From contig JAJEKV010000109.1 in assembly GCA_021234155.1 (NCBI GenBank), positions 1,231,193-1,295,192 on the forward strand: a stretch of DNA of 64,000 nucleotides. The letters run 5' to 3'. Source of the DNA: Isoetes taiwanensis. Its lineage: Eukaryota > Streptophyta > Lycopodiopsida > Isoetales > Isoetaceae. A program made the position numbers and the translations under genes. This document shows positions 42,713 to 54,385 of the stretch, one piece after another; the stretch's first letter is position 1, and every line of letters starts with the position of its first letter. The notes below the pieces were generated by a model that saw only the letters and a program-made list of their open reading frames with translations, was not told the DNA's origin and did no database searches.

Positions 42713-45628
42713 ATGGCTTCTGCTAGTCTTGCCTCTCCGGCTACCACGGTCAGAGCTGCTCCATTGTCTTCCCAACTTGCTGTTCAGAGTCATGGTAAGA
42801 AGGTCCTACCGCATATCAACCGGAATATTTGCAACGGTGTTGGACTCCGTTCGTTTGCTACTGCAGCAGTCCAACTAAACGAGACTGACATCAAAGGTAA
42901 GTAACTCCTTGCCCTTGGGTTTTTGTTACTATATAGATTATTGAGATTTTTTGAATTGCAGGTAATTTGAGGCATTTTTGGGATCCTCCACTTCCACAAG
43001 CTGATGATGAAGTTTATCAAATTATTGAGTCGGAGAAGGGGCGCCAGTTCAGGGGACTCGAGCTTATTGCATCAGAGAATTATACATCTCGAGCAGTTAT
43101 GGAAGCAGTTGTTCGTGTCTTACCAATAAGTATTCTGAAGGTCTTCCAGGGAAAAGGTAATAGACTCTTCTTTGATTTCAGAAATGAGTTATGTTTTGAC
43201 TTGTTATCAAACTTGTAGATACTATGGTGGCAATGAATACATTGACCAGATGGAAAGGTTATGCCAGAAAAGAGCTCTTGCTGCATTCAAATTGGATCCA
43301 AGTGTTTGGGGTGTGAATGTTTAGCCATTATCAGGTTCTCCTGCAAATTTTGCTGTGTACACAGCTTTGCTTTCTCCACATGACCGAATCATGGTATGTT
43401 TGGAGGCACTCAATTATGGTATGTTTGCAGGCATAGAATGAATGTGTGTAAGAATTGTTAAACGAATTTGACAATCTTGCAACTTATGTTCCAGGGTCTT
43501 GATCTTCCTCATGGAGGACATTTATCACATGGGTTTATGACCCCTAAAAGGCGAGTTTCAGCAACCTCAATATACTTCGAATCCATGCCATATCGTTTGG
43601 ATGAATCTACAGGTTATATCTTTTCCATATTTGTTGTCATTTCTCTTAATAGCTAAAAGATGATTTTAAGCATCTCATGTAGGTCTCGTGGACTATGACA
43701 TGCTAGAAAAGACTTCAACTCTTTTCCGGCCAAAATTACTTATAGCTGGTGCTAGTGCATATGCAAGAGATTTTGACTATCCACGCATGAGAAAGGTTAA
43801 TTGAAAGTTCTTTTTGTTTTGAAAAAGTAGAGTTTGTGCTTTTTACTTTTGCCTGATGTTAGCATGCATACTATATATGAGTGTGTTTTTTGTGAGCAGA
43901 TAGCAGATAATGTTGGTGCATTTCTGATGATGGATATGGCTCACATAAGTGGGCTTGTTGCAGCTGGAGTTGTTGCAAATCCATTTGATTATTGTGACAT
44001 TGTAACGACAACAACACACAAGGTATCTGTGACCTGTCTTAAAGGTTTTTTTCCAAGTAGGATGCAACATGCGTCTTTCCATTTCACCACTGGGCACGAT
44101 AAATGAAGGAACATCTTCGGATAAATGTGCTGCTTTTGCTCGTATGAGGGGCAAGTTTGTCACATGGCAGTATCGCCGTCTCCTGCTTTCTAGGACATTT
44201 GGCTGCTTGCTTGAATAGGAGAAGCTGCAGATTATTATGATTTTGCTCTCTAGGGATCAGAACCCTTTCTAACAGATTCTCTTATGGTTGACCACCTTTT
44301 GCATGTATGTTCTGCTTGGATCCAATAGACTTAATGGAGACCTTCTACGTTTTACTGCTACATGAAAGTGGCATGTTTATTTTGGACTTGGACAGAAATC
44401 AACATACAATAGGTGATGCATTCCCCCAATTGCTGGTTGATCAAATAGAAGCAAGTGACGTGTTATGCACAGTTTTTTGTGGTGTGCCAATGCCGCTTGG
44501 TATGTTTTAGCGAGTTCTTAAACACCAACTACTAGTGCACTATGAGATGAGTCTTCGAGATGAGGCATCTCGTGCAAGCAACTTTAATTAGATAGTCGAA
44601 AATCATATTTTTCTATTTTACATCTTGAAAGAGCACGAGGGATCATCTATCCTGAACATTCTAATCACACGTCATTCTGTCTGTCATTCTGCAGTCACTA
44701 CGAGGTCCAAGAGGAGGCATGATATTCTTCAAAAAGGAACCCATTTTAGGAGTGGATCTAGAAACTGCCGTAAACAATGCAGTTTTTCCAGGGTTACAGG
44801 TTAGTAAGTCACTGGATATATCAATATGACTTCTGTCATAATGCTCTTATGTTTAGGGTGGCCCACATAACCATACAATTGCTGGCCTTGCGGTGTGTCT
44901 GAAAGCTGTTGCAACAGATGAGTTTAGAAAATACCAGCAACAGGTAGGCTGCTTGAATGTGTGCCCTTAATTCAGATTAATTCTGTTTTTTAGACGCTCG
45001 ATATTTGCCATGCAGATCAAAAGTAACTGCAAAGCACTAGCCAAGAGGCTTGTTGAACTGGGATATACGCTGGTTTCTAATGGAACTGACAATCATTTAG
45101 TTCTTGTCGACCTGAGGCCATTGGTATGTTTATTGGGCATTATTGTGGCATTGTATGTCCTTTATTTATCCTGTCAAGTTTTCAGGGCATAGATGGTGCC
45201 AGAGCCGAGAAGGTTTTGGACATTGCATCGATTACCTTGAACAAAAATTCTGTTCCAGGTGAGGACGGAATTCTGGAATTTTCCTTCTCTCGTCAGAATG
45301 TTCAATCATTAACAATTTTAGCTTTATTTCAGGTGATAAGAGTGCTGTGGTTCCAGGTGGAATCCAAATTGGCACTCCAGCACTTACAACAAGAGGCTTT
45401 GATGAGTCCGATTTTGTTAGTGTTGCTGAATTTATCCACGAAGGTGTTCAAATTGCAATCAAAGCAAAAAAAATGGTTCAAGATGCCAAGCTGAAAACTT
45501 ATCTCGAGTTCATTGATTCGGAAGCCAGCCCCTTTAAAGCTGAAATAAAAGATTTAAGGCAGAGAGTTGAAGGGTTTGCAACTAAATTCCCGCTTCCTGG
45601 AGTTGGTACTGAAGCTCTTGTTCAGTAA
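42713..45628 (+). pseudogene. SHM3-like: Plastid-type serine hydroxymethyltransferase, two disabling lesions
   Basis: Eleven exons can be drawn with GT-AG borders: 42713-42896, 42962-43156, 43219-43393, 43495-43612, 43683-43795, 43900-44022, 44695-44799, 44857-44943, 45016-45123, 45186-45258 and 45333-45628. With one base restored they total 1,578 nt (525 codons plus stop), a normal length, and all exon phases agree. The Ser/Ala/Arg-rich first ~55 residues resemble a plastid transit peptide. Motifs include [53 protein letters not shown] and TTTTHK with the PLP lysine at the end of exon 6 (codon 303), then LRGPRGGMIFFKK. The [20 protein letters not shown] and [14 protein letters not shown] wording fits the chloroplast isoform. 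The enzyme converts serine and tetrahydrofolate to glycine and methylene-THF. Lesions: one G missing at about 43110 and TAG for the Gln of VQPLSGSP at about 43322. Confidence 0.88.
44023..44694 (+). other. Enlarged intron 6 of the SHMT gene
   Basis: This intron is 672 bp while the others are 57-104 bp. It opens GTATCT and closes CTGCAG. A 67-codon frame inside (44307-44510) has no recognisable content and a foreign insertion is possible, but I find no inverted ends or target duplication. Confidence 0.5.
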
Positions 45629-45699
45629 TTGACAGTTTGAGCCGATTCAATCTCTTCTAATCTCTTCTAATGTTGAGTAAAGTTGCCTAAAAAGTTAAA

Positions 45700-46409
45700 G
45701 GGAAATTTACCAAAATAACCCTAATTGTTGACTTAATTCCCAAAAAGCCCTTCGTATTTATGAAATTCCCAAAACGTCCTTAATTCTCAAGTATTTTGTA
45801 ATTTAAAACATAAGCTTATCATTCTAATACTAGAAATGATCAAAGACAACTAACTTAATGCTTTTATAAAAATCGTATTGAAGGAGAAGCTTCGTGGGCA
45901 TCTTGTAGAGAAGCTGCTTTATACCCATCCAGCTTACTTGTGGAGCTTATTTTGCTATTTATATGTTGTTCGTATTTATCCTCCAAATATTAAACTTCTT
46001 GAAAATAATGAATTGCTACCTCTTGCAACATGTCATCCTCTTGGCAGGTCTAAAAGCAAACAGGATAGGATAGAAGACATGGATAGAGAAAAGCGTGTGT
46101 ACAAGTGCACACGTTGTGGCAATGTCAGGCATAATGAAAGCAGTTGCAGAAATTCTATTTGACATTTCTATTGCATATTTCTGTCATAATGATTTTTGAA
46201 ATTTATTTTTCACATTATTGTATCTGTAAAAAATACTTCCTCTTAGAAAATGATCCTCTATTGTAAATACGTGCTTTTTGGTGATTTTTAAAATACAAAG
46301 GGCTATTTGAAAAAATACTTAAGAATTAAGGGCATTTTGGGAATTTCAAAGATACAAAGGGCTTATTGGAAATTAAGTCAACAATTAAGGTTATTTTGGT
46401 AAATTTCTC
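45700..46409 (+). mobile_element. Mutator-like element (710 bp) with 9-bp target duplication
   Basis: The left end GGGAAATTTACCAAAATAAC and the inverted right end GAGAAATTTACCAAAATAAC begin TIRs of about 105 bp (45700-45805 and 46305-46409) that stay similar through AATTGTTGACTTAATT, CCCTT.GTAT and GAAATTCCCAAAA. The direct repeat AAAGTTAAA flanks the element exactly (45691-45699 and 46410-46418). Long TIRs plus a 9-bp target duplication are the hallmark of Mutator-like elements. The insertion lies about 70 bp after the SHMT stop codon. Confidence 0.85.
45878..46162 (+). pseudogene. C-terminal remnant of a MULE transposase (CCHC zinc knuckle)
   Basis: A 94-codon frame inside the Mutator-like element ends REKRVYKCTRCGNVRHNESS plus CR, a C-x2-C-x4-H-x4-C knuckle, and has LPLATCHPLGRSKSKQDRIE before it. 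In MULE transposases a P.GRPKK.R basic segment followed by such a knuckle forms the C-terminus. The DDE catalytic core is absent, so the product could not transpose the element by itself. It is therefore an internally deleted, non-autonomous derivative that kept its last coding segment. Confidence 0.6.
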
Positions 46410-46418
46410 AAAGTTAAA

Positions 46419-47431
46419 TTTATGGCAAGGTCCTGTGTCAATGAACCTGAAGGGCTAACTACAAGACAAACTGTATTGCGACAAAAGAACAATCACTCCA
46501 ATATATATCTTCTGTCCTTTTTCCCACACTTTCTAATCAACTCATATGTAATTGTGTTTCAAATTTTTCTTTTTTCTTTTTTTATTTTCTTGGTTCTCCG
46601 CCGCAATCTATCTTAATATTTCGCTTCACGCTTTTTCTCGAACAAAACTCGATGGTGTAACCTGTCGCGACGTCCTATGCCGGAGACCACTTACCTTAGT
46701 TCGTAGTTACTTGAGGAGGCGAAGAAGCGAAGTCCGGCCCTGCTCAGTTCGGAGATATCTGCCCCAAACCATTTGTCCTTTTTATTTATCTCCTTATTAT
46801 ATTGGTTTTGCACCTTTGCGGCTCCCACATCCGCCATAGCCATGTTTATTCTCTGTTCATTCTCCGATTTTTTCTTCAATTCCAGCCCCCAGAAATCCCG
46901 GCTTCAATTCAAGCTCTTGGGGTGTGTATTTGGCCCCCGATTTCTCACTTTACGTTCAAATTTTTTTGCCCCGCTTTTTCGGCCAAGCATCTCCGAATTG
47001 GCTATGGCTAGACGAACTTGCATTGTGGAATTTTTTTTAGCAAGTTCTTTGTAATTATACCGGGAAAAACTCCCTTTTTCCTTCTAAGGTCAAGGTCTTC
47101 TCTCAAATCTTCTTATACTCAAGGTATTGAGATTTCTTCTTAGTAGATTGCAAGGATCACCGTAAAGAGGAGATCCCGCAAGAGGAGATAATTTGTTAAA
47201 GCCGCTTCGAGATGTGTGGCATCTCATGTACTTCCTAAGGAAAAATCAAACGACCGAAGACGCTCTCTAAATCCAGAAGGTGAGGTGTTAAACCCTCCTC
47301 TTGAAATTGTTCACGCCCCCAAGGAGGGAAGCCCACGCCCATGGCCATGGTCATGAACAGATTTTTAGGGGTTAAAATTCTAGAGATTTGCTTACTATGT
47401 TAGTTGATCGCGGCTCATGTTTGAATGAAGA
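46419..47431. other. Interval downstream of the Mutator-like element
   Basis: C/T-rich stretches and several overlapping short frames on both strands are present, none recognisable. A run of sequence around 47080-47320 (AAGGTCAAGGTCTTC through AAGGAGGGAAGCCCACG) looks like a leader or retroelement remnant but cannot be assigned. Confidence 0.3.
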
Positions 47432-48444
47432 ATGATCTTATTAATGCCAATGGAATGGCAACGCCATCAGAAATCCTACCTCGTCCGCTTCGAACTGCCT
47501 TTCAAGGACCTCGATCTAACATCCTTAATTTTCCGCCCTTTGCACAAATTTCATTCTCGCCTAGCTCCTCCTTCCGAAATCTTGCTGGTGTGTCATAATG
47601 GCTATGATCTTCTAAGAAGGAATTTGAGCTTTGTCATCCGAGTCCTTCTTCAAATGGCAGCGTCTAGTGGTTCCCCGATGAGTTCAAATTTTACTTTCAA
47701 AGGTTAGTGCTACTACATCTCATGGAGTTGTGTGTTTTTTTCTTCTCAAGAGTCTCTCATCGTGTGGAATCCTCTTACCAATTCTCTGCAATTTGTAAAC
47801 CGATTTCCCCATAGTCACCATATCTTTGCTAGCTTTGGAAATAAATCTTGATGGAGATTGCTTCCCGGTGGCCAAGCTTCGTGAGACATAGAAGACATAT
47901 GCTATGTGTTTATGACATTAAAGCAAAATCGTGGGAAGCATATTATATTAGAAAGGTTTGGTTGGCAAGTGAGAACCCACAGCCCACGCTTGCCAAATCG
48001 TGTTATATCTATTTAGCACTAATGGTGATGCTTTATTAAGTATATAGCTTTAAAGACGATGATTGCACCTTGATTGAATTTTACGGAATCATCAATAGAG
48101 AAAGTCATCAACACTCGAATGGTAGTTAATAATGCATCCACCAATAGTAGAGTTTAAGATGGCTCCAATCCTTACAGGAGCAAAAGACAAATTTATGATC
48201 GCTTCGCATTGATGGATCCACATGGCATCGGATGGATCTAGACCGGGAGCTCATGCAATTTGACGGATCATGGCAAATGGAAGAAATGCCTAGAATGAGT
48301 GCCTTTAGACATGTGGAATCGGTTTATACGCTGGTCTATGGTAAGCGTGTGTATGGTAAGCATGTGTACGCCATGCATTTGCATCCCGTGATAAAATTTA
48401 TGTTCACAAAAGGCCTAAAGACAATTCAAAAAACGATTAAGTGA
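47432..48444 (+). pseudogene. Possible F-box/kelch-type gene remnant
   Basis: Scattered + strand frames contain LPFKDLDLTSLIFRPLHKFH (about 47498-47557), similar to the F-box helix pattern LPFKDL.R.SLVC; SLIVWNPLTNSLQFV (about 47753-47797), like the VWNPLT element of F-box-associated domains; HMLCVYDIKAKSWEAYYI (about 47896-47950); and DLDRELMQFDGSWQMEEMPR (about 48232-48292). F-box proteins recruit substrates to SCF ubiquitin ligases. Frames change at least three times with stops between, so it would be a pseudogene or an unspliced gene. The assignment is tentative. Confidence 0.35.
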
Positions 48445-50624
48445 ATGGGGAGATCTATTAGCATTTGATGTCCCCAGAAAAAGAATGGGACTGGGATCAT
48501 ACTTCCCTCGAAACCTCATCCAAGCTATCGATTCAACCAAGGTTTGATTGGTGATTTTTCCATTGCCTAGGAGAGGAATTGAAATTGGTGGGGTCCGGAC
48601 TCTATCCGCTCTTTCATGAATGTGCAACCTAAGGGTCCTTCGCGACGGGCTAATTGCTTTTGGCCGAAGTTAATTTGCAATTGTTTCTCGATTCTCTATA
48701 AATATGCAAATGTAACATAACAATGCCTCCCTGCTTCTATCCTCCGGATGGTGAAGATGGATATGGCTGATCTTTCATTGTTCTTTTTATCTTGATGCTT
48801 ACATTTTGCATGGATAAATTCTTTCCTTCAAAGACACCGCCTATTTTTTGTTCGGTTGCAATGTTGGCGATTAACCTCGGATTAGGCTTACGCCTTTTTA
48901 ATCATAGTCTTAAACCTTCTAGAGTCCCGCTCCGGCCTTTTCTAGGATTTACAAATACTTGATGAAATAAATATAATTAAAGACCAGATCTACTAATGTG
49001 CAATAGCACCACTAGCGTGATACATGTGCAACGGAACTATCGAACCAGAAGTTACATTTGTAATCTCACTGTGTTTGGATGCTCAAGGATCTATCTATCC
49101 TTGATATTGCAGTTTCCTTTGGATGTGGTCGTAATAGGTTTTAGTATAATATTACTTATATGGTACAATTATTCATGTAGGAAAATAGATGATGCACAGG
49201 AGAAATGTTAGAGGATCAATAACCCTATCACATTTACACGAGTTAGAGGGAATCTCAAAAGCTCAAAGAAACTTGGGTATGTAACTTCGACTCCAGCCCT
49301 CTTCATAATGATTTGGAAAAGAGAAATGTTCGCGGCCGCCGCGATAAATTTCTTGTATTTATAATAGGTACTCTTCTATGCAATTGAGCGGTACAAATGG
49401 AAGCAAGCAATCTCATCAAATAACTATGTTTAAAATCTTGCGCAATGGTCATTTCAATCATAGTTTTGATTTGAAGCTCTGCCAGCTTGAGCACATCGAA
49501 ACTGCAAAGGCATATTATGGTCATCCGAAAACAGAAAAACTGAGTGAGAGACATATGCTAGCAGAGCAAATGTCGCCCAATTAGTCCAGATAGCTGGTTT
49601 TTTAGGTCTTTCTTGAGTGCAGATTCTTGACATTATTGTACAGCACTGCTGCCATAAGCTATTCAGCATATGCTCCTTGTGCAACTCTAGCACCTGCTCC
49701 CTGCTTTCGAGCCGAAATGCAAATCCCACCGACCACCTGCTCCTGTTTTCAAGCATGAAGGGTAAGAAAGTAACAATCTGTCGTGCATGGCAAAAGGTTT
49801 TTTTTTTGTGGACATTGAACTTATACTACAAAGGGTTCATCAACTTGGCTTGGCATCAGCCTCAAAAATTCCACATAAAAGGTCCTGGTAAATGTAGAGT
49901 CATCTTTCATCTACTTTTTGTTGCAAAACCTGTAGCCGGATTCTTTTGGATATAGAGTCACTAATTGCTATTTTGCATGTTCTGCATCTTTTCTCCATTT
50001 ATGCCATTGGCACTGGTATTCTTGTGGACTGGAATTGCATCCATGATAGGCTCTAGTAGCTCCAATGGCCACGTTAAGCCCTCTGTCTAGTCAAACATCA
50101 GCTTCATGAGGATCTTGTGGTATCTCAGAGCAAGAATTTCCATTTTTGACCTGAAATACCGAGCTAGCAGAACATTTGAGTCTCTTGATTGCTAGTTCAG
50201 ATAAAGAGTAAGTGTAACATTGCCAGTTCAGATAAAGGACAAGTGTAATACTATCTTCCATTCTGTTCATAACTGAACATTATTACTTTGACTATAATAG
50301 CTCTCATGTGTCAATCCAGCAATTGCTTTACAGTAAGAATTAGGAGTTCCTTCAAACTGGTATCCAAGTAGAGTAAGCAATGTTCATTCTCCTCAACAGA
50401 AGAGAGGGAAGTTGTTAGAGACATCGCAACGTGCCTCAAGTTAAGCGCGCTTTGATGGGAATAGAACACGAGGGATTTAACTTTATTACACGAGCATATG
50501 CCATCTGCGTGGTTAATGCGATGAGAAATATCCATATATACATACATCAAAGCCTTGAAAAAACACCCCTTAAGACGAGAAAATACATTAGAATTTCTAT
50601 AAGAGGGGATACTATACGTATGGG
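48445..50624. other. Interval with no clear gene
   Basis: Short frames only. The most coding-like is 49454-49756 (-), 100 codons including GFAFRLESREQVLELHKEHM and LNSLWQQCCTIMSRI, which reads like an exon of a soluble helical protein. I cannot name it and it lacks clear splice sites. Nothing else is seen. Confidence 0.3.
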
Positions 50625-50786
<162 letters not shown>

Positions 50787-50822
50787 ATGAAATGAAACGA
50801 AATTTGATTATTACGTAGACGT

Positions 50823-53013
50823 TCAACTTGTACATTCAACATTATAAAACAAATCATCTAATGCATCCTCTGATAGTAATGCATTAGTCTCTCCTATCTC
50901 TAACTCATCTACTTTTAAGGTTCTTAAAACATCATCCCTATGCTCTAAAATACGTGATCCTGGAAAATCAAAGAAAGCCGTCAATGTGTCAGCACATACA
51001 TCATACTTCTCTCGAATATCTCTGTAAGCATGACAATGTAGAAGTACATGTTCCTCATCTTCAAGTATCCCTGCTTCATATATCTGACACAATCTAAGCT
51101 CGTGAGGAATGTCATTCCACCTGCCTACTTCAACACCCAGCCTATGTGAGCTCAGCCTCATCCTGCAGATGGCATGTCTATACTTCGTGGAAATCCCTCT
51201 GCCAAATATTTTGCCTCCTGCAATGTAGGATTAATATGCGTCTTATAAAACTCCTTTTTTATGGCTCCATCTCTCCATGTCCTATGAAGAACATTCATTT
51301 TGACCCATGTGCGGATATCATCTTTATGCAAAGATAAATCATAAATATTCACCCCCCATTGTGCCGTCCACTGAGTGGCATCAGCAAACCAGCCCTTAGA
51401 CCGTGTCTCCTCCAAAGCCAACCGTGGTAAACTTTCTTCGGCATAATATACAACACCTTATAGATATAATTAAGGAGTCTGCAAAGCGCCTCTGCTTCCA
51501 ATGTAAGCATCCCACATTCTGCTAACATCATATCATAGGGAGTCTGCATTTTTGTTCCAAGTTCAGACCGAAAGATTTTCTTTTGAACTTTCTCAACTTT
51601 TTTCCAAGTATCCAATGCCAATCCAGGACCCCATGTTTCACATCCATACAAAACTATATATTGAACCAGTGTTATATAAAGCATTCTTTTCAAGCTAAAG
51701 TTCCATATCTCTTCTTTGGCACATCTACACTGCATTGCATACAGTGCTTTGAGGCCACCGTTTACATTTTGATCCACCGCTTGGTTCCAATTTGGACTCT
51801 TATCCACTAATATCCCAAGGTACTTATAGCCATTGGTAATTTCTACAAGTTCACCTTGATAATAGAACTTTAAACGATCAGTCTTGTTTGCCCCAAACAC
51901 AATCACTTTGGTCTTACCCATATTAACTTGCATGCCTTTTGCATCACAAAATAATGAAAGTGCATTCAAATGCCGTTGCAACCCCTGTATGCTCCTAGAT
52001 AGCAATACCACATCATCAGCATATAAAAGTAGCATAAGAACATACCCATTTATAGGCGTTCCATCTCCACCATGGTCTTGCATCCAGCATTCATGTTGGT
52101 CTATAAAAAGACCAAGTAATGTAGGCGATAGAGGACACCCCTGTTTTACTCCCACATTGCTCTCCACTAAATCATTACAAGAATTTACATATGGAAAGGA
52201 CAATTGAACCAGTACCTTTTCATATAGCTTTCCAACTGCTTGTCTGTATTCAACAAGGATGCTTAAATCATCCATTCTTTCCCATAGATTTTTTCTGTTC
52301 ACCATATCAAAAGCCTTGGAGAAGTCAACGAAAGCAGCATATAGGGGTTTCTTTTTCCCAACAACAGAATCTATCATTGCACGCAACCAAATGGTCAATA
52401 GTGGACCTTCTGGGTCTGAACCCAGCTTGTTCCACTGCTCTAGCATTATTATCCTCAGCCCACATGCTAATTTTTGAATCCAGAATGACTGCAAAAAGTT
52501 TAGCATATAAACTACTAACCATGATCATTCGATAATTGGCTGGATCCAATTCATCGTCTGCTTTGTGGAGTGGCACTACTATGTTCATTTGCCATGCTTG
52601 TGGGAAGCCCTCTCGTAGCACAGCATTAAACAATTTTAACAAGATAGCAGCAACTCCATCACCCGCCCACTTGAACATTTCAGCTACTAGACCATCCGCA
52701 TCAACAGCTTTATTATTAGACAACTTTTGTAAACCACAATGTATATCATCCAAAGTGAATAAGAGATATCTACATCATATCTGCCATCCATGCAAGATCC
52801 ATTCTGATTTGGAATGTGGTACAATTTTTGTATTTGCTCAAAAAGAGCTGCAACATTCAATGTAGCCCCAACATTTTGATATGGCTTTAACCTGTCCCAA
52901 AATCTTTTTGGATGCTTAAGAAGGTCCATCACCATTTCCTGATGCTTTTTATACAGATGTGCCTTTTTTTTCCCTCTTAACCAATTTGACTTTCCTTTCT
53001 TTGATTTTTGCAT
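50823..53013 (-). pseudogene. LINE C reverse transcriptase and zf-RVT
   Basis: Linker KKAHLYKKHQEMVMDLLKHP and KRFWDRLKP (about 52975-52887) leads to VVPLHKADDELDPANYRMIM (about 52576-52517), AFVDFSKAFDMVNRKNLWER (about 52337-52278) with the first catalytic Asp, GVKQGCPLSPTLLGLFIDQ (about 52155-52099), LLYADDVVLLSRS (about 52030-51992) with the Asp pair, GMQVNMGKTKVIVFG (about 51936-51892) and GYKYLGILVDKS (about 51827-51792). The tail includes GRWNDIPHELRLC and EEHVLLHC (about 51123-51036). Overlapping frames show about four frameshifts. RT catalytic residues are intact, so decay is modest. Confidence 0.88.
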
Positions 53014-53183
53014 CCCCTTTTGCCCTCTTAAATCTCAGCCTTTGTTCTCTACATTCTTGATCAAACCACCCATTGCATGGTAATCCCTTCCTTTGCCTAT
53101 GCGAACAATATCAATGAAACTTTTTCCTCACATGATTTCTTAAACAGAATGTTCTTATCATATCCCATTTTGATTTTTGGAGC

Positions 53184-53954
53184 TCAGATAGATAGAGGAG
53201 CATGTGCCAATGTGCCTAAAGCATGTATAGCAACAAAAATTGGCACGTGATCTGACTCAATCCTTTCATTGCCAATAGAAGGATTGACCATCTGATTAAT
53301 AAATGATGGCTTAGCTAAAATATAGTCCACCACACTTGCGTTCCTGCAAGTACATTTTTCAGAGCTGGGAAATTTTGCTATGCCACTATATATAATCATA
53401 TCGAGACCACTACATAATGCCAAAACATGGTGTTCTTGTGGATTAGGCCATCTAATCCTATCATCATAGTGTCTACGCCATCCAGAAATTGATAGCTCAT
53501 CTTCATCAAGCATCTCCATCCATTCTGAATTTCCATCTGGACTAACTATAGCTGCTTGTTTTTGTGTTGTGCATCCATTAAAATCCCCTAACAAAAGCAC
53601 ATCACCTGTGGAACCAAATACTAGAATATCTTGTTCCAAATGAGAAACGGGATCATCCCTGTCTAAATTAGCAGAACTGTACACATGGGATTCTCTTGGT
53701 GGAAAGTAACAACCAACAATATAAAGTTTTCCAAATTGTCCAGGTATTTCAATCCAAATATACTGAAGTGATGCCATTTTATCCAAGACTGTCACCAAAT
53801 GCATAAATTCATGTCTAGGATTCCCCCTATAATCACAAGATTTGGAGAGGTGCTTGACGATGGCCACGTCATCAACCAGCGCCATTTTTCTTGATTTCAT
53901 TGTCGTATCTGATTCAAACCTTTTCTTGATCCCATCTACCCAAGAATTCTCCAT
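53184..53954 (-). pseudogene. LINE C endonuclease domain
   Basis: An open frame of 256 codons includes LQYIWIEIPGQFGKLYIVGC and YFPPRES (about 53770-53690), LLLGDFNGCTTQKQ (about 53597-53556) with the catalytic Asp-x-Asn pair, and ESDHVPIFV (about 53251-53225) with the SDH signature. It is the EEP-fold nuclease of a LINE ORF2. The first part (WN.RG and the Glu motif) is lacking, because the frame begins only at an ATG (53954) within the domain. Confidence 0.8.
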
Positions 53955-54264
53955 CTAATCCGAATTTGCTATCTCCTTTCTGCTGGCCTTGTAGAGGCCC
54001 AGCAATTATCTTGCTCCCCATCTGATTACCTTTGTATGGATACCAAATTCTTCACAATCTTGAAACAAGAAGACAGAATTTCATGTGGTTTTCTATCTGG
54101 AACTTATTCTAAGCTTTGGGAATCGCTTGTTCTTCATCAATACTTCCCTGATCTCTTATTTGTCCCAGAATATACCACTACACCACAGACAGAAGAGATA
54201 GAATCTGAGATCATCGAATCTTGGACTCTGGAATTCACAGGCAAAAGAAACATCTCAGCAACAC

Positions 54265-54385
54265 ATAATAACCAACACATAACTACCATTTATATTAATT
54301 AACATAACCATTACATCCAACACTTTTAAATTAAAACCCCCTTAAACCCCCTTTGGTTTGGGTGCATATTCACACGGGGGGTGAC
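54265..54385 (+). repeat. Left terminal inverted repeat
   Basis: This 121-bp sequence is identical to the reverse complement of 58402-58522. It contains an A/T-rich outer half and a CCCCCTTAAACCCCCTTTGG block. Looser similarity continues inward to about 54400 (CGGGCAACGAGAG against CGGGCAGCGAGAG on the other strand). Confidence 0.95.

Larger units (their letters stand above)
50787..54000 (-). mobile_element. LINE relic C, same family as LINEs A and B
   Basis: Endonuclease, linker, RT and zinc-finger tail follow one another on the minus strand from about 54000 down to 50823. It is better preserved than A and B: ORF2 is covered by a few long frames (53954-53184, 53013-52687, 52753-52325, 52506-51349, 51421-51158, 51161-50823). 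The 3' UTR is only about 40 bp and runs directly into a TC/TG microsatellite (minus-strand sense). ORF1 and the start of the endonuclease are missing. Confidence 0.85.

Noticed and set aside
44307-44510. Extra exon in SHMT intron 6
   Set aside because: Exons 6 and 7 join in phase at the conserved TTTTHK-SLRGPRGG sequence, so nothing is missing between them.
54036-54302. 88-codon + strand frame left of the 4.26-kb element
   Set aside because: It overlaps the 5' part of the minus-strand LINE C and the terminal inverted repeat; no motif supports it.
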